Source: Marinobacter similis
Lineage (GTDB): Bacteria; Pseudomonadota; Gammaproteobacteria; Pseudomonadales; Oleiphilaceae
Direction: 5' to 3'
Assembly: GCF_000830985.1 (NCBI RefSeq)
Contig: NZ_CP007151.1
Location: forward strand, 124,001 to 188,000
DNA length: 64,000 nucleotides
The position numbers were made by a program, and so were the translations under genes. Within the stretch, counting starts at the first letter, position 1. Every line of letters begins with the position of its first letter. Under the pieces are notes generated by a model. It was given only the letters and a program-made list of their open reading frames with translations. It had not been told where the DNA came from and ran no database searches. Positions 13,019 to 24,009 of the stretch are shown piece after piece.

Positions 13019-13050
13019 ACGCGGCTCACCCTTGAGCCGCGTTGCTTTTT
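13019..13050 (+). terminator. Intrinsic terminator between guaB and guaA
   Basis: Inverted repeat ACGCGGCTCA (13019-13028) and TGAGCCGCGT (13033-13042) followed by TGCTTTTT. It sits only 17 bp after guaB and 17 bp before guaA, so part of the transcripts may read through. Confidence 0.8.
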
Positions 13051-13066
13051 CTGACCCGAGGACTTC

Positions 13067-14642
13067 ATGGCCCAGAATATTCACGACCACCGCATCCTGA
13101 TTCTCGATTTCGGTTCCCAGTACACCCAGTTGATTGCGCGTCGCGTGCGGGAGATTGGCGTTTACTGCGAAATCAAAGCGTTCGATATTACCGATGAAGA
13201 GCTGGATGACTTCAATCCCAAGGGCATCATCCTGGCTGGCGGCCGGAATCGGTGACCCAACTGGGTGGGCCGCGTGCGCCTGAAGGTCTGTTTGAGCGGG
13301 GCATTCCGGTTCTGGGTATCTGCTACGGCATGCAGACCATGGCAGAACAGCTTGGCGGCCGGGTAGCCAGCTCCGAAAAGCGGGAATTTGGCTACGCCCA
13401 GGTGAAAGTTCGGGCCGCCGGTCCGCTGTTGCAGGACATTACCGACCATCTGACCGGTACCGGCGACTCCCTGCTGGATGTCTGGATGAGTCACGGTGAC
13501 AAGGTTGTTGCGATGCCGGAAGGCTTCGAGCTGCTGGCTCAACCGAGAGTGCGCCGATTGCCGCGATGCAGGACCTGGAGCGAAACCTCTATGGTGTGCA
13601 GTTCCACCCGGAAGTCACCCACACCCTGCAGGGTAAGCGCATTCTTGAGCATTTTGTTCACAATATTTCTGGCTGTGAAGCGCTCTGGACACCGGCGAAG
13701 ATTGTGGACGACGCGGTGCGCCAGATCCGCGAACAGGTCGGCACCGATAAAGTCTTGCTCGGTCTGTCCGGCGGTGTTGACTCCTCGGTGACTGCGGCGC
13801 TGCTGCACAAAGCCATCGGAACACAGCTGACCTGTGTATTCGTGGATAACGGCCTTTTGCGCCTGCACGAGGGCGACCAGGTCATGGATATGTTCGCCAG
13901 CAACATGGGCGTGAAAGTTATTCGGGTGGATGCCGAAGACTTGTTCCTGTCCAAGCTCAAGGGAGTCGATGATCCCGAGCAGAAGCGCAAGGTGATTGGC
14001 AACACCTTCATCGACGTGTTCGATGAAGAAGCGACCACCATCAAGGACGTGAACTGGCTGGCCCAGGGCACCATCTACCCGGATGTCATCGAGTCCGCGG
14101 CGTCCAAAACGGGCAAGGCCCATGTTATCAAGTCGCACCACAACGTTGGTGGTCTGCCTGAAACCATGAAGCTGAAGCTGGTTGAACCCCTGCGCGAGCT
14201 GTTCAAGGACGAGGTTCGTCGCATCGGCCTGGAGCTTGGACTGCCGTACGATATGGTCTACCGGCACCCGTTCCCGGGACCAGGTCTCGGGGTTCGTATC
14301 CTGGGTGAAGTGAAAAAGGAATACGCCGATATTCTGCGCCGGGCCGACGCCATCTTCCTGGAAGAATTGCACCGGGCAGACCTGTACCACAAAACCAGTC
14401 AGGCCTTCGCCGTGTTCCTGCCGGTCAAGTCGGTCGGGGTTGTCGGTGATGCTCGTCGCTACGAGTACGTCGTGGCCTTGCGTGCAGTGGAAACCATCGA
14501 CTTCATGACCGCGCGTTGGGCTCACCTGCCGTATGATTTGCTGGAGACCGTCTCCAACCGCATTATCAACGAAATCTCTGGCGTTTCCCGGGTGACTTAC
14601 GACGTCTCGTCCAAGCCACCTGCAACCATTGAATGGGAATAA
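13067..14642 (+). CDS. guaA: GMP synthase (glutamine-hydrolysing) GuaA (two frame breaks)
   Basis: Converts XMP to GMP using glutamine. N-terminal class I glutaminase: [18 protein letters not shown], nucleophile in [15 protein letters not shown], and FHPEVTHT. C-terminal ATP-pyrophosphatase P-loop [17 protein letters not shown] and dimerisation domain ending [15 protein letters not shown]. Frame is lost near 13242 (GGCCGG for GGCCCGG) and 13541 (CTCAACC for CTCAAACC). Repair yields 525 residues, exactly the E. coli length. Follows guaB as in many proteobacteria. Confidence 0.95.
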
Positions 14643-14685
14643 GCGGGCAGAAATGCCTGTGCCAGCGGGGACCGAGAGGACCGAG

Positions 14686-15177
14686 ATGACCGATGAGGCC
14701 TGGATGGCGCGGGCGCTTGAGCTCGCTGCCCAGGCTGCATCGGTTGGTGAGGTGCCCGTTGGCGCAATCGTTGTGCTTGACGGCCGGGAGGTCGGGGCTG
14801 GATTTAACGCCCCGATCACCGGCTGTGACCCCACCGCCCACGCCGAGATCCGAGCCCTGCGCGATGCCGCAGCTCGTGTTGGCAACTATCGTTTGTCCGG
14901 AGCTACTCTTTACGTAACACTTGAGCCTTGTACGATGTGCGTTGGTGCTATCGTGCACAGCCGGGTTAGCCGTTTGGTCTATGGCGCTACCGAGCCCAAG
15001 GCCGGTGCGGTGGAGTCGGCGAGAAGAACGTTGGAAGAGCCGCATCTGAATTGGAATGTGGAGGCGGTAGCGGGGGTTCTGCAGCAGCGATGCAGCTTGA
15101 TCATCAGCGAATTTTTCAGCGCCCGACGCGAGGAGCGCCGGCAGGCTCGGAAACAATCTTCAGGGAAAGGTGTATAG
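14686..15177 (+). CDS. tadA: tRNA-specific adenosine deaminase TadA
   Basis: Deaminates A34 of tRNA-Arg(ACG) to inosine. Zinc motif HAEIRAL (H-A-E with the proton-shuttling Glu) and PCTMCVGAIVHSR are intact. The chosen start, ATG 14686 (MTDEAWMARALELA), has GAGAGGA about eight bases upstream and gives 163 residues; ATGs at 14629 and 14653 are in frame but the first overlaps guaA. The C-terminal tail is basic (RREERRQARKQ), as usual for TadA. Confidence 0.92.
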   Translation: MTDEAWMARALELAAQAASVGEVPVGAIVVLDGREVGAGFNAPITGCDPTAHAEIRALRDAAARVGNYRLSGATLYVTLEPCTMCVGAIVHSRVSRLVYGATEPKAGAVESARRTLEEPHLNWNVEAVAGVLQQRCSLIISEFFSARREERRQARKQSSGKGV

Positions 15178-15181
15178 CAGC

Positions 15182-16174
15182 ATGAAGGTACTGGTTACCG
15201 GCGGAGCCGGATATATTGGCAGTCATGTGGTGCGTCAGTTGGCGCAGGCGGACCACGATATTGTGGTGTTCGATAACCTATCGACCGGATACCGTTGGGC
15301 GGTTACAGCCGGTGAGCTGGTGGTTGGGGACCTGGCTGACGAAGCCGCCATCGACGATGTATTTGCCCAGCATAAGTTTGATGCGGTGCTGCACTTTGCC
15401 GCGCACATTGTGGTCCCGGAATCGGTCGCCAATCCGCTCAAGTATTACAGCAATAACACCCGTAACACCCTGAATTTGCTCAAGGCGGTTGAGCGGTATG
15501 AGGTGCCCTACATGGTGTTCTCGTCCACCGCGGCGGTGTATGGCATGCCCGAGCAGGCCGTGCTGACGGAAGATCTGCCGCTAGCGCCGATTAATCCTTA
15601 CGGTGCCTCGAAGATGATGAGTGAGCGGATGATCATGGATCTGGCTGCCGCTTCCAATCTCAACTATGTAATTCTTCGCTATTTCAACGTGGCGGGTGCC
15701 AATCCTGACGGTAAGTTAGGGCAGGCGACCCCTGAGGCCACTCACCTGATCAAGGTGGCCTGCGAATGCGTTACGGGTCAGCGCAATGGCATGAGTGTGT
15801 TCGGAACTGATTACGACACTCGCGACGGTACCTGCGTCCGTGATTACATCCATGTCGAAGATCTCGCCAAGGCCCACGTGATGGCGCTGGACTATATGGC
15901 GCAGGGTGGCGAATCCAGCGTTCTTAACTGCGGATACGGCCGCGGCTTCACCGTTAATGAGGTGATTGATGTGGTCAAGGCGCAATCTGGCGTGGATTTT
16001 CCAGTTGAACAGGTCGGTCGCCGCGCCGGTGATCCAGCTGCCTTGATGGCCGATAACGCTCGTATCAAGGCGACTCTGGGCTGGACCCCAGATTTTGACA
16101 ATCTCGATACCATCGTCAGCACTGCGCTGGCGTGGGAAGCTATCTGGCAGAAAAAAAAGAGCTCTACAGTGTGA
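15182..16174 (+). CDS. galE: UDP-glucose 4-epimerase GalE
   Basis: A 330-residue short-chain dehydrogenase-type epimerase interconverting UDP-glucose and UDP-galactose. Seen: NAD motif GGAGYIGSHVV, FDNLSTGYRWAV, STAAVYG, and catalytic Tyr/Lys in PYGASKMMSERM; the YDTRDGTCVRDYIHVEDLA block is typical of GalE. The start ATG 15182 is preferred over 15170 because the protein then begins at the dinucleotide fold. With ugd next to it, the pair supplies UDP-sugars for surface polysaccharides. Confidence 0.92.
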   Translation: MKVLVTGGAGYIGSHVVRQLAQADHDIVVFDNLSTGYRWAVTAGELVVGDLADEAAIDDVFAQHKFDAVLHFAAHIVVPESVANPLKYYSNNTRNTLNLLKAVERYEVPYMVFSSTAAVYGMPEQAVLTEDLPLAPINPYGASKMMSERMIMDLAAASNLNYVILRYFNVAGANPDGKLGQATPEATHLIKVACECVTGQRNGMSVFGTDYDTRDGTCVRDYIHVEDLAKAHVMALDYMAQGGESSVLNCGYGRGFTVNEVIDVVKAQSGVDFPVEQVGRRAGDPAALMADNARIKATLGWTPDFDNLDTIVSTALAWEAIWQKKKSSTV

Positions 16175-16188
16175 GGGCAGAGTTTGTC

Positions 16189-16224
16189 CACCTCTCACCA
16201 GGCCTCTCACCACGCCTCTCACCA
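16189..16224 (+). repeat. Three tandem 12-bp repeats before ugd
   Basis: Three consecutive 12-mers ending in CCTCTCACCA (CA/GG/CG at the first two positions) fill most of the galE-ugd spacer. The repeats end 16 bp before the ugd ATG at 16241. Confidence 0.85.
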
Positions 16225-16240
16225 TGGCAGGATTGATTGA

Positions 16241-17584
16241 ATGAATATTACGATTTTCGGAACTGGTTACGTTGGGTTGGTTACAGGCGCGTGCCTGGCG
16301 GACGTTGGCCACAATGTGCTTTGCATGGACGTCGATAAGGCCAAGATTGAAAAACTGGAAAACGGCCAGATCCCTATTTTTGAGCCAGGTCTTGAGTCCA
16401 TCGTCAAGCACACGGTCGCCGCCGGGCGTCTGTCGTTTACCACCAATGCGGAAGCTGCGGTCAAGCACGGTGTGCTCCAGTTTATTGCGGTTGGCACGCC
16501 TCCCGACGAGGACGGTTCTGCCGACCTTCAGTACGTGACAGCGGTGGCCCGATCCATCGGCCAGTACATGGACGATTACAAGGTGGTGGTGGACAAGTCC
16601 ACGGTGCCGGTCGGGACAGCCGATAAGGTGCGCGCCGCGGTTCGGTCTGAGCTGGATCGCCGCAATCTTGAGCTTGATTTCGATGTCGTTTCGAACCCTG
16701 AGTTCCTTAAGGAAGGGGCTGCCATCAACGACTTCATGAAGCCGGACCGGATTGTCGTCGGTACCGACAGCGATAAGGCTGCCGAGATGCTGCGTGAGGT
16801 TTATTACCCGTTCAACCGCTCCCATGACCGCATGATTTTCATGGACGTGCGCTCAGCGGAGCTGACCAAGTACGCCGCCAACGCCATGCTTGCCACCAAA
16901 ATCAGCTTCATGAATGAAGTGGCGAACCTGGCGGAGCGATTGGGTGCCGATATTGAAGCCGTGCGTCAGGGTATCGGGTCTGATCCGCGCATTGGCTATC
17001 ACTTCATCTATCCCGGTTGCGGCTACGGCGGTTCCTGCTTTCCGAAGGACGTTCAGGCGCTGGCGCGCACGGCCCGTGACTGCGATTACGAGTCTCGCCT
17101 GCTGAATGCCGTGGAAGCAGTGAATTACGCTCAGAAGCACGTTCTGTTCGACAAGGTATCCCATTATTTCCAGGGTGATGTGAAGGGCAAGGTGGTCGCG
17201 GTGTGGGGGCTGGCATTCAAGCCGAACACCGATGACATGCGTGAGGCCTCCTCACGAACCCTGATGGAAAATCTCTGGAAAGCTGGTGCGGTGGTGCAGG
17301 CGTTCGATCCCGAGGCCATGGAAGAAACGCAACGGATTTACGGCGACCACGATGGTTTGACCCTGTGTGGTACCAAGGAGCAGGCTCTTAAAGGAGCGGA
17401 TGTCCTGGTTATCTGCACCGAGTGGAAGGAGTTCCGTTCGCCGGATTTCGAGGCCATTGCGGCGACTCTGAGAGAGCCGGCGGTATTTGATGGTCGCAAC
17501 CTTTATGAACCTGAGATGCTGCATCGTTATGGCCTGACCTACTACGCCATCGGGCGGGGCCAAAACCAGTTCAGTGCGGTGTGA
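16241..17584 (+). CDS. ugd: UDP-glucose 6-dehydrogenase
   Basis: Oxidises UDP-glucose to UDP-glucuronate with two NAD. The 447-residue protein has [18 protein letters not shown] at the N-terminus, a [13 protein letters not shown] segment, [10 protein letters not shown], the catalytic Cys in [15 protein letters not shown] and [16 protein letters not shown] in the C-terminal UDP-binding domain. Preceded by galE and followed by a HIT gene. Its product is the substrate of the UDP-glucuronate epimerase encoded at 37691. Confidence 0.95.
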   Translation: MNITIFGTGYVGLVTGACLADVGHNVLCMDVDKAKIEKLENGQIPIFEPGLESIVKHTVAAGRLSFTTNAEAAVKHGVLQFIAVGTPPDEDGSADLQYVTAVARSIGQYMDDYKVVVDKSTVPVGTADKVRAAVRSELDRRNLELDFDVVSNPEFLKEGAAINDFMKPDRIVVGTDSDKAAEMLREVYYPFNRSHDRMIFMDVRSAELTKYAANAMLATKISFMNEVANLAERLGADIEAVRQGIGSDPRIGYHFIYPGCGYGGSCFPKDVQALARTARDCDYESRLLNAVEAVNYAQKHVLFDKVSHYFQGDVKGKVVAVWGLAFKPNTDDMREASSRTLMENLWKAGAVVQAFDPEAMEETQRIYGDHDGLTLCGTKEQALKGADVLVICTEWKEFRSPDFEAIAATLREPAVFDGRNLYEPEMLHRYGLTYYAIGRGQNQFSAV

Positions 17585-17586
17585 TT

Positions 17587-18012
17587 ATGGCGGATGATAC
17601 GGACTTTCAGCTCCATCAACGTCTGGCGTCGGATACCGTCAGTCTCGGGCGCAGCCAGTTGTGTGAGATTCGCCTGAAGAACGACAGCACCTGGCCCTGG
17701 TTGCTGCTGGTGCCAGCGGTGGCTGGCATTCGGGAGATCTATGAGCTCTCCGATCAGCAGCAGGCGCGGTTAGTGTACGAGTCCTCGGAGCTGAGTCGCG
17801 GCATGATGGAGTTGTTCGCCGGCGACAAAATGAACGTTGCGGCGCTGGGTAACATGGTTCCCCAGCTTCACCTGCATCACATTGTCCGGTTTGTGGACGA
17901 TCCGGCCTGGCCGGGCCCGGTTTGGGGTGTTCAGCCTCCGGTGCCCTATAGCCAAGAGGCCCTGGCGGTGGTTCAGGAGAAGCTTGAGCCGGTTCTGGCG
18001 CGGCTTCGGTAG
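17587..18012 (+). CDS. HIT domain-containing protein
   Basis: A 141-residue histidine-triad protein; the motif reads QLHLHHIVR near residue 97, so the first His of the usual H-x-H-x-H is Gln while the middle (catalytic) and third His remain. Family members hydrolyse dinucleotide polyphosphates or nucleoside phosphoramidates; the substrate here is unknown. ATG 17587 starts three bases after the ugd stop, indicating co-transcription. Confidence 0.88.
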   Translation: MADDTDFQLHQRLASDTVSLGRSQLCEIRLKNDSTWPWLLLVPAVAGIREIYELSDQQQARLVYESSELSRGMMELFAGDKMNVAALGNMVPQLHLHHIVRFVDDPAWPGPVWGVQPPVPYSQEALAVVQEKLEPVLARLR

Positions 18013-18030
18013 CGGTAAAAAGTAGGCATA

Positions 18031-18058
18031 AAAAAAGCCCGCCAACGTGGGCGGGCTT
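18031..18058 (-). terminator. Intrinsic terminator between HIT gene and fabR
   Basis: AAGCCCGCC (18035-18043), six-base loop, GGCGGGCTT (18050-18058); on the minus strand followed by a run of seven or more T. It can serve fabR and, less strongly, the plus-strand ugd-HIT transcript. Confidence 0.8.
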
Positions 18059-18151
18059 AAGGCTACCTGGAAAGGTAACGACTCAACAATGGAAGGTGTA
18101 TCGTCTTCCATTACCAACCACGGAGCCGCTTTCAAAAAGGTTCCAACGAAT

Positions 18152-18780
18152 TTAATTTTTTTGTGACTTTGCTCTTTGGGCAATGCTTTGCGAGCCCAGC
18201 AAAATCATCCGCAGTTCGGTCTTCAGCTTCAATTTCAGCTCTTCTCGTTCCTTGGCATTGGCATCCAGCGCCTCTGCGCCCTGATTGAAAACCAGTGTAA
18301 CCATGGCTTCGGCAACCAGGCGGGCGTCTGCCAGTGGTTTTCCCTGTTCGTCGGCAAAGCGGCGCAGGTCGTCAGCGAGTTCAGTGACGAAATGGTCGAT
18401 TTCGGCCTTGATGGCGGTGCGGAAGGGTTTGGATACCCCGGTGCGCTCCCGCAGCATCAGCCGGAACAGGTTGGCGTTGTTGCGAGGTATTCCATGAACG
18501 TCTCGACCGACGTGGAAATGGCGCTACCGTCGCGGGCAATGCGCTTGCGGGCCTGGCGCATTAACTGCCGTAAGGCGACGCCACCTTCGTCCACCAGGGC
18601 AAGGCCGAGCTCGTCCAGTTCGGAGAAGTGGCGGTAGAAGGAAGTGGGAGCGATGCCAGCTTCACGAGCCACCTCGCGCAGGCTCAGGCTGCCGAAGCCC
18701 CGGTCGGCACTCAGTTGTGCCAGGGCAGCGTCCATGAGGGCGCGACGGGTACGAAGTTTCTGCTCGGCTCTGGACGACAA
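18152..18780 (-). CDS. fabR: TetR-family repressor FabR of unsaturated fatty-acid synthesis (one frame break)
   Basis: Similar throughout to E. coli FabR, which represses fabA/fabB in response to acyl-ACP/CoA pools. Seen: [44 protein letters not shown], and [23 protein letters not shown]. Frame is lost near 18486 (GCAACAAC for GCAAACAAC); repair continues to [14 protein letters not shown] and gives 209 residues. The TTG at 18780 is chosen (GGAG upstream); an in-frame ATG lies at 18813. No fabA/B gene is in the window. Confidence 0.87.
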
Positions 18781-18892
18781 GGTGGGGCTCCATCTACTGC
18801 GTGAACAGTGCATTCTAGCGGTCTGTCGGCGGTGAGTCATCCGCCTGCCGAGAACGCCGCGAATGACGCCTGATTTTCAGCGACATTGTGTT

Positions 18893-18898
18893 TATAAT
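18893..18898 (+). promoter_or_regulatory. Candidate -10 element upstream of aspS
   Basis: A perfect TATAAT in the fabR-aspS divergent region, 122 bp before the aspS ATG. No good -35 is visible at the right distance, so the call is tentative. Confidence 0.4.
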
Positions 18899-19019
18899 GG
18901 GCGGCTTTTCCAGTATGGTCCCGACGATATTTTTGCGGGCCAAATTTAAGCAGCAAGCTAAGCCACGCCCGCTTACTTGCCCAGACATTACGCACACATC
19001 AGAAATAACGGGAACCGGT

Positions 19020-20819
19020 ATGCGCAGTCATTATTGCGGTGGGATCAACGAATCCCACATCGATCAGGAAGTCACACTCTGCGGATGGGTACATCGCCGC
19101 CGTGACCATGGGGGTGTCATCTTCCTCGATCTGCGGGATCGGGACGGTATGTCCCAGGTTGTGGTCGATCCAGACACGCCCGAGAGTTTCGCGCTGGCGG
19201 AAAAAGTGCGCAGCGAGTTCGTTATCAAGGTAACCGGCCGGGTCCGTCGTCGTCCTGCAGGTACCGAGAATAACAGCATGCCGACTGGCCAGGTTGAGCT
19301 GCTGGGTAAAGAGCTGAGCATCCTCAACGCTGCCGCCACGCCGCCGTTCCCGTTGGATGAGCATGTTGATGTGGGCGAGGATGTGCGCTTGCGTTACCGC
19401 TTTGTCGACCTGCGTCGTCCGGAAATGATCAATCGCCTGCGTTTCCGCTCGCGGGTAACCAGCTACATCCGGAACTATCTCGACGGCAACGGCTTTATGG
19501 ACGTGGAAACGCCTATCCTGACCCGTGCCACCCCGGAAGGTGCCCGTGACTACCTGGTGCCAAGCCGTACCCACGAGGGTTCTTTCTTTGCGTTGCCGCA
19601 GTCGCCCCAGCTGTTCAAGCAGCTGCTGATGGTGTCCGGCGTTGATCGCTACTACCAGATTGCCAAGTGCTTCCGTGACGAAGACCTGCGGGCAGACCGT
19701 CAGCCGGAGTTCACCCAGGTGGACATCGAGGCCTCGTTCATCGACGAAGAAATCCTGATGGGCCTGAACGAAGACATGATTCGTTCGCTGTTCAAGGACG
19801 TGCTGGACGTTGAGTTGCCCAGTTTCCCGCGCATGCCGCACGCCGAAGCCATGCAGCGCTACGGCAGTGACAAGCCGGACCTGCGTATCCCGCTGGAACT
19901 GATTGATGTTGCGGACCTGGTTGAAAGCGTCGACTTCAAGGTGTTTGCCGGTCCTGCCAAGGATCCGAAGGGTCGGGTGGCGGCGCTGCGCGTGCCCAAG
20001 GGCGGCGACCTGAGCCGTAAGCAGATCGACGAGTACACCAAGTTCGTTGGTATCTATGGAGCTAAAGGTCTGGCCTACATCAAGGTCAACGACCTGGACA
20101 AGGGCGTTGAAGGTCTGCAATCGCCGATCATCAAGTTCCTGGGCGACGACGTTGCTCTGGCGATGATGGAGCGTGTAGGCGCAGAAGATGGTGATATTGT
20201 GTTCTTCGGTGCCGACAAGACCACAGTGGTCAATGAGGCCCTGGGCGCACTGCGTATCAAGGTTGGTCACGATCTTGAGCTTCTGACCAGCGATTGGGCG
20301 CCGCTGTGGGTTGTTGATTTCCCGATGTTCGAGGAAACGCCGGACGGCAGCCTGACCGCTATCCACCACCCGTTCACCGCGCCGTCTTGCAGCGTGGAAG
20401 AGCTGGCCGCGAATCCTGCCACTGCGCTTTCCCGGGCCTATGACATGGTTCTGAACGGTACCGAGCTTGGTGGCGGTTCGATCCGTATCCACAACGAGCA
20501 GATGCAGGAAGCGGTGTTCCGCATCCTGGGCATTGGCGAAGAAGAAGCCCGTGCGAAATTTGGCTTCCTGCTGGACGCACTGAAATACGGTTGCCCGCCG
20601 CACGGTGGTCTGGCGTTTGGTCTGGATCGACTGATCATGCTGATGACTGGATCATCATCCATTCGCGACGTGATCGCTTTCCCGAAAACCCAGAGCGCGA
20701 CCTGCCTGATGACCCAGGCGCCCGGTGAGGTGGACGATAAGCAGCTGAAAGAGCTGCACATTCGTCGCCGAAAGTCTGCCAAGGCCGCCGAAGGCGCTGA
20801 GCAGGCAAAGAGCGAGTAA
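19020..20819 (+). CDS. aspS: Aspartyl-tRNA synthetase
   Basis: A 599-residue class IIb synthetase. N-terminal OB anticodon-binding domain ([20 protein letters not shown]), motif 2 ([20 protein letters not shown]), bacterial GAD insertion in the middle, and motif 3 ([15 protein letters not shown]). Start at ATG 19020 gives MRSHYCG; the frame stays open upstream but without a family match. The non-discriminating or discriminating nature cannot be read from this window. Followed by yebC as in related genomes. Confidence 0.96.
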   Translation: MRSHYCGGINESHIDQEVTLCGWVHRRRDHGGVIFLDLRDRDGMSQVVVDPDTPESFALAEKVRSEFVIKVTGRVRRRPAGTENNSMPTGQVELLGKELSILNAAATPPFPLDEHVDVGEDVRLRYRFVDLRRPEMINRLRFRSRVTSYIRNYLDGNGFMDVETPILTRATPEGARDYLVPSRTHEGSFFALPQSPQLFKQLLMVSGVDRYYQIAKCFRDEDLRADRQPEFTQVDIEASFIDEEILMGLNEDMIRSLFKDVLDVELPSFPRMPHAEAMQRYGSDKPDLRIPLELIDVADLVESVDFKVFAGPAKDPKGRVAALRVPKGGDLSRKQIDEYTKFVGIYGAKGLAYIKVNDLDKGVEGLQSPIIKFLGDDVALAMMERVGAEDGDIVFFGADKTTVVNEALGALRIKVGHDLELLTSDWAPLWVVDFPMFEETPDGSLTAIHHPFTAPSCSVEELAANPATALSRAYDMVLNGTELGGGSIRIHNEQMQEAVFRILGIGEEEARAKFGFLLDALKYGCPPHGGLAFGLDRLIMLMTGSSSIRDVIAFPKTQSATCLMTQAPGEVDDKQLKELHIRRRKSAKAAEGAEQAKSE

Positions 20820-20876
20820 ATCCGAAGACCGGGCGTGCGGACAATCGCGCGCCCAGACGATGGATGGAGTGGTTTT

Positions 20877-21620
20877 ATGGCTGGTCACAGTAAATGGGCC
20901 AACATCAAACACCGCAAAGCAGCCCAGGATGCCAAGCGTGGCAAGATCTTCACCAAGATCATCCGAGAGCTGAGTGTTGCCGCCCGCCAGGGCGGTGGCA
21001 ACCCTGATGATAACCCGCGATTGCGGGCAGTCATCGACAAGGCGCTTACCGCCAATATGAAAAAAGACACCATTGAGCGTGCCGTAGAGCGAGGCGCTGG
21101 TGGTGGCGATGACAGCAACTACGAAGAGCTCACCTATGAGGGCTATGGTCCCGGTGGTGTCGCGGTGTTCGTAGAGGCGATGACCGATAACAAGAACCGT
21201 ACCGTTGCCGAAATCAGGCACGCCTTCAACAAGATGGGCGGTAATCTGGGTACCGACGGTTCGGTTGCCTATTTGTTCAGTAAACAGGGCATAATCAGCT
21301 ATGGCCCTGATGTAGCTGAGGACTCGCTCCTGGAGGCGGCCCTCGAAGCCGGAGCGGAAGACCTGGAGGCCCAGGAGGACGGCTCGTTCGAGATCGTCAC
21401 TCTGCCCGAGGAGTTCCTGGATGTTAAGGACGCCCTGGTGGCCTCGGGGTTCAAGCCTGACAACGCCGAAGTGACCATGGTGCCGGCCACCCGTGTTGAA
21501 TTGGACCGAGACGGAGCCGAAACCGTACTGAAACTGATCGATATGCTGGAAGATCTGGACGACGTCCAGAACGTCTACTACAACGCCGATATCTCCGGCG
21601 ACATCATGGATTCGCTGTAA
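20877..21620 (+). CDS. yebC: YebC/PmpR family DNA-binding or translation-associated protein
   Basis: A 247-residue protein starting [26 protein letters not shown] (family N-terminus), with [10 protein letters not shown] and acidic mid-region. Known members act as transcriptional regulators (PmpR) or, as shown for some, relieve ribosome stalling on proline-rich stretches; which applies here is unknown. GGAG nine bases before ATG 20877. Sits directly before ruvC. Confidence 0.94.
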   Translation: MAGHSKWANIKHRKAAQDAKRGKIFTKIIRELSVAARQGGGNPDDNPRLRAVIDKALTANMKKDTIERAVERGAGGGDDSNYEELTYEGYGPGGVAVFVEAMTDNKNRTVAEIRHAFNKMGGNLGTDGSVAYLFSKQGIISYGPDVAEDSLLEAALEAGAEDLEAQEDGSFEIVTLPEEFLDVKDALVASGFKPDNAEVTMVPATRVELDRDGAETVLKLIDMLEDLDDVQNVYYNADISGDIMDSL

Positions 21621-21638
21621 CGCAACGGGAGTATCGAT

Positions 21639-22199
21639 TTGGCGATCATTCTGGGCGTGGATCCGGGATCCAGAATTACCGGTTTTGGTCTGATCCGGGT
21701 GGAAGGTCGCAGCATCGAGTACATCGACAGCGGCTGTATCCGGGTGGGCGAGAAACCAATGGCCCAGCGTCTGCAAACCATCTTCCATAGCCTCGCCACG
21801 CTTATCGGTGAGTACCGACCCGAGGAATTTGCCATTGAACAGGTGTTCATGGCGAGGAATCCGGATTCTGCGCTGAAACTTGGCCAAGCCCGTGGTGCGG
21901 CCATTGTCAGTGCGGCCAATAGCGGCCTGCCTGTCCATGAATACTCTGCCCGCCAGGTCAAGCAGGCGGTTGTGGGCAAGGGTAGTGCCGATAAGTCCCA
22001 GGTTCAGCACATGGTTCAGGCCCTACTAGCGCTCTCGCGCAAGCCTCAGGAAGATGCGGCGGACGCTCTTGCCATTGCTCTGTGCCATGCCCACATGAGC
22101 CAGAGCATACTGCGCGTCGCCGGTGCCGGCGGCAAGGCCAGAAGTGCCGAATGCGGCAACAATAAACTGCTCCCAGGAGCGACAGGAGAGAGCCCTTGA
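21639..22199 (+). CDS. ruvC: Holliday junction resolvase RuvC
   Basis: A 186-residue RNase-H-fold endonuclease that cuts Holliday junctions. Seen: [14 protein letters not shown] with the first catalytic Asp, [23 protein letters not shown] with the catalytic Glu, and [13 protein letters not shown] with the paired C-terminal Asp residues. The start is TTG at 21639 after a GGGAG site. Its stop overlaps the TTG start of ruvA (TTGA). Confidence 0.95.
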   Translation: MAIILGVDPGSRITGFGLIRVEGRSIEYIDSGCIRVGEKPMAQRLQTIFHSLATLIGEYRPEEFAIEQVFMARNPDSALKLGQARGAAIVSAANSGLPVHEYSARQVKQAVVGKGSADKSQVQHMVQALLALSRKPQEDAADALAIALCHAHMSQSILRVAGAGGKARSAECGNNKLLPGATGESP

Positions 22200-22825
22200 T
22201 TGGTCGTATCCGAGGAATACTGATAGAAAAAGCGCCAGGTCAGGTGCTGGTGGAAAGTGCCGGCCTGGGCTATGAAGTCGACATCCCCTACACCTCGTTT
22301 TTTCACCTCCCCGAAACCGGACAGGAAGTCACTCTGCATACCCACTTTGCCGTCCGGGAGGATGCTCAGCACCTGTATGGGTTCGCTTCGCGCCTGGATC
22401 GAGATGTATTTCGTCTGCTGATCAAAGTAAATGGCGTGGGGCCAAAGCTCGCGGTTGCCATTTTGTCGGGGCTGGATGCGGAGCAGTTTATTCGTTGCGT
22501 TGAGAACCGAGATGTTAATGCGCTGGTCAAGCTGCCGGGTGTTGGTAAGAAGACCGCTGAACGCCTGCTTATTGAAATGGCGGATAGGATAGGGCAACTT
22601 GAAGGTCAGTTTGTGCCAGCGTCGCCAGAAGCGACAGGCTCTGGCGAGCCTCGTGCGGCTGTGCAGGCAAGAGGGCCGGCCCCGAAGGACGAGGCCGAGG
22701 CTGCATTGATTGCCCTGGGCTACAAACCCCAGGAGGCCGCTAAAGCGATTTCCAGGGTCGCTGAAGATGGGATGACCAGCGAGGCGCTGATCAGGCTCGC
22801 CCTGCGTAATATGATTCCGGCCTGA
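22196..22825 (+). CDS. ruvA: Holliday junction branch-migration protein RuvA
   Basis: A 209-residue DNA-binding subunit: N-terminal OB domain ([20 protein letters not shown]), two helix-hairpin-helix motifs ([15 protein letters not shown] and [16 protein letters not shown]), a flexible linker and the C-terminal domain III that contacts RuvB. TTG start overlapping ruvC. A 152-bp gap separates it from ruvB, so ruvB may have its own promoter. Confidence 0.95.
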   Translation: MIGRIRGILIEKAPGQVLVESAGLGYEVDIPYTSFFHLPETGQEVTLHTHFAVREDAQHLYGFASRLDRDVFRLLIKVNGVGPKLAVAILSGLDAEQFIRCVENRDVNALVKLPGVGKKTAERLLIEMADRIGQLEGQFVPASPEATGSGEPRAAVQARGPAPKDEAEAALIALGYKPQEAAKAISRVAEDGMTSEALIRLALRNMIPA

Positions 22826-22977
22826 TGACGATGCCGTAATATGTCGCCCATGTAGAGCCAAACCTGTAGAGAGCGTAACGTGACACCCCGCAAGCTGTTT
22901 GTACAATTGGTGCCACTGGTTAACTTAAAGGTAAGCGCTAAAGGCACGATATTGAATCCCAATGAACGGATGATGCC

Positions 22978-24009
22978 ATGATCGAATCCGACCGACTGAT
23001 TTCAGCCAGGGCCGGTGATTACGAAGAAGTTCAGGATCGGGCGATCCGTCCTAGCTTGCTGGCCGAGTATGTTGGTCAGCCGGCAGTGCGCGAGCAGATG
23101 GATATCTTCATCTCTGCCGCCCGAGGCCGCGACGAAGCGCTTGACCACGTATTGATATTCGGTCCGCCGGGTCTCGGTAAGACGACCCTGGCCAACATCA
23201 TTGCCAACGAAATGGGGGTGTCGATCAAGACGACCTCCGGACCGGTGTTGGAGAAGGCTGGCGACCTCGCCGCTATGCTGACCAATCTGGAAGAAGGGGA
23301 TGTGCTTTTCATCGATGAGATCCATCGCCTGAGCGCAGCCGTGGAAGAAGTGTTGTACCCGGCGATGGAAGACTATCAGCTCGATATCATGATCGGTGAG
23401 GGGCCTGCGGCCCGTTCAATCAAGCTGGATCTGCCACCTTTTACTCTTGTAGGCGCCACGACCCGAGCCGGCCTGTTGACGTCGCCGCTGCGGGATCGTT
23501 TTGGCATTGTCCAGCGGCTCGAGTTTTATAACACGGATGACCTGACCAACATCATCATGCGTTCGGCCAGGCTGTCGTCGGTCGCCATTGATGAGGCCGG
23601 CGCCTTTGAAATTGCCCGTCGGTCCCGCGGTACGCCGCGAATTGCCAACAGGCTGCTGCGCCGGGTACGGGATTTCGCCGAGGTGCGGTCCGATGGCCAT
23701 ATCAGTTCTGATATCGCCGACCAGGCGTTGAACATGCTGAAAGTGGACAGTCGGGGGTTCGATCACATGGACCGTCGACTGTTGCTGGCGATGATTGAAA
23801 AATTCGACGGCGGCCCGGTCGGCGTCGAAAGTCTGGCTGCCGCAATCAGTGAGGAACGGGGCACAATTGAAGATGTCCTGGAGCCTTTCCTGATTCAGCA
23901 GGGCTACATGGTACGCACGCCGCGGGGGCGGATGGTTACGTCCAACGCCTATCAGCACTTCGGTGTGGTGCCACCGAAATCGGGCAAAGAGGAGGATCTC
24001 TTTGGCTGA
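22978..24009 (+). CDS. ruvB: Holliday junction helicase RuvB
   Basis: A 343-residue AAA+ motor: Walker [18 protein letters not shown], Walker [11 protein letters not shown], sensor 1 GATTRAG, and the winged-helix C-terminus ([17 protein letters not shown]). RuvB hexamers drive branch migration together with RuvA. The last codons overlap the TTG start of the next gene. Confidence 0.96.
   Translation: MIESDRLISARAGDYEEVQDRAIRPSLLAEYVGQPAVREQMDIFISAARGRDEALDHVLIFGPPGLGKTTLANIIANEMGVSIKTTSGPVLEKAGDLAAMLTNLEEGDVLFIDEIHRLSAAVEEVLYPAMEDYQLDIMIGEGPAARSIKLDLPPFTLVGATTRAGLLTSPLRDRFGIVQRLEFYNTDDLTNIIMRSARLSSVAIDEAGAFEIARRSRGTPRIANRLLRRVRDFAEVRSDGHISSDIADQALNMLKVDSRGFDHMDRRLLLAMIEKFDGGPVGVESLAAAISEERGTIEDVLEPFLIQQGYMVRTPRGRMVTSNAYQHFGVVPPKSGKEEDLFG

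Noticed and set aside
13539..14885. A 448-codon antisense frame over guaA and tadA
   Set aside because: Codon-bias artefact opposite two well-identified genes.
16189..16224. Short repeats as a CRISPR array
   Set aside because: Units are directly adjacent with no spacers and no cas genes are present.
18999..20603. A 534-codon open frame antisense to aspS
   Set aside because: It mirrors aspS codon structure; the sense gene is complete and unmistakable.
23963..24001. Upstream extension of ybgC into ruvB
   Set aside because: The extra 13 residues ([13 protein letters not shown]) are only ruvB sequence read in another frame; the TTG at 24002 has the ribosome site.
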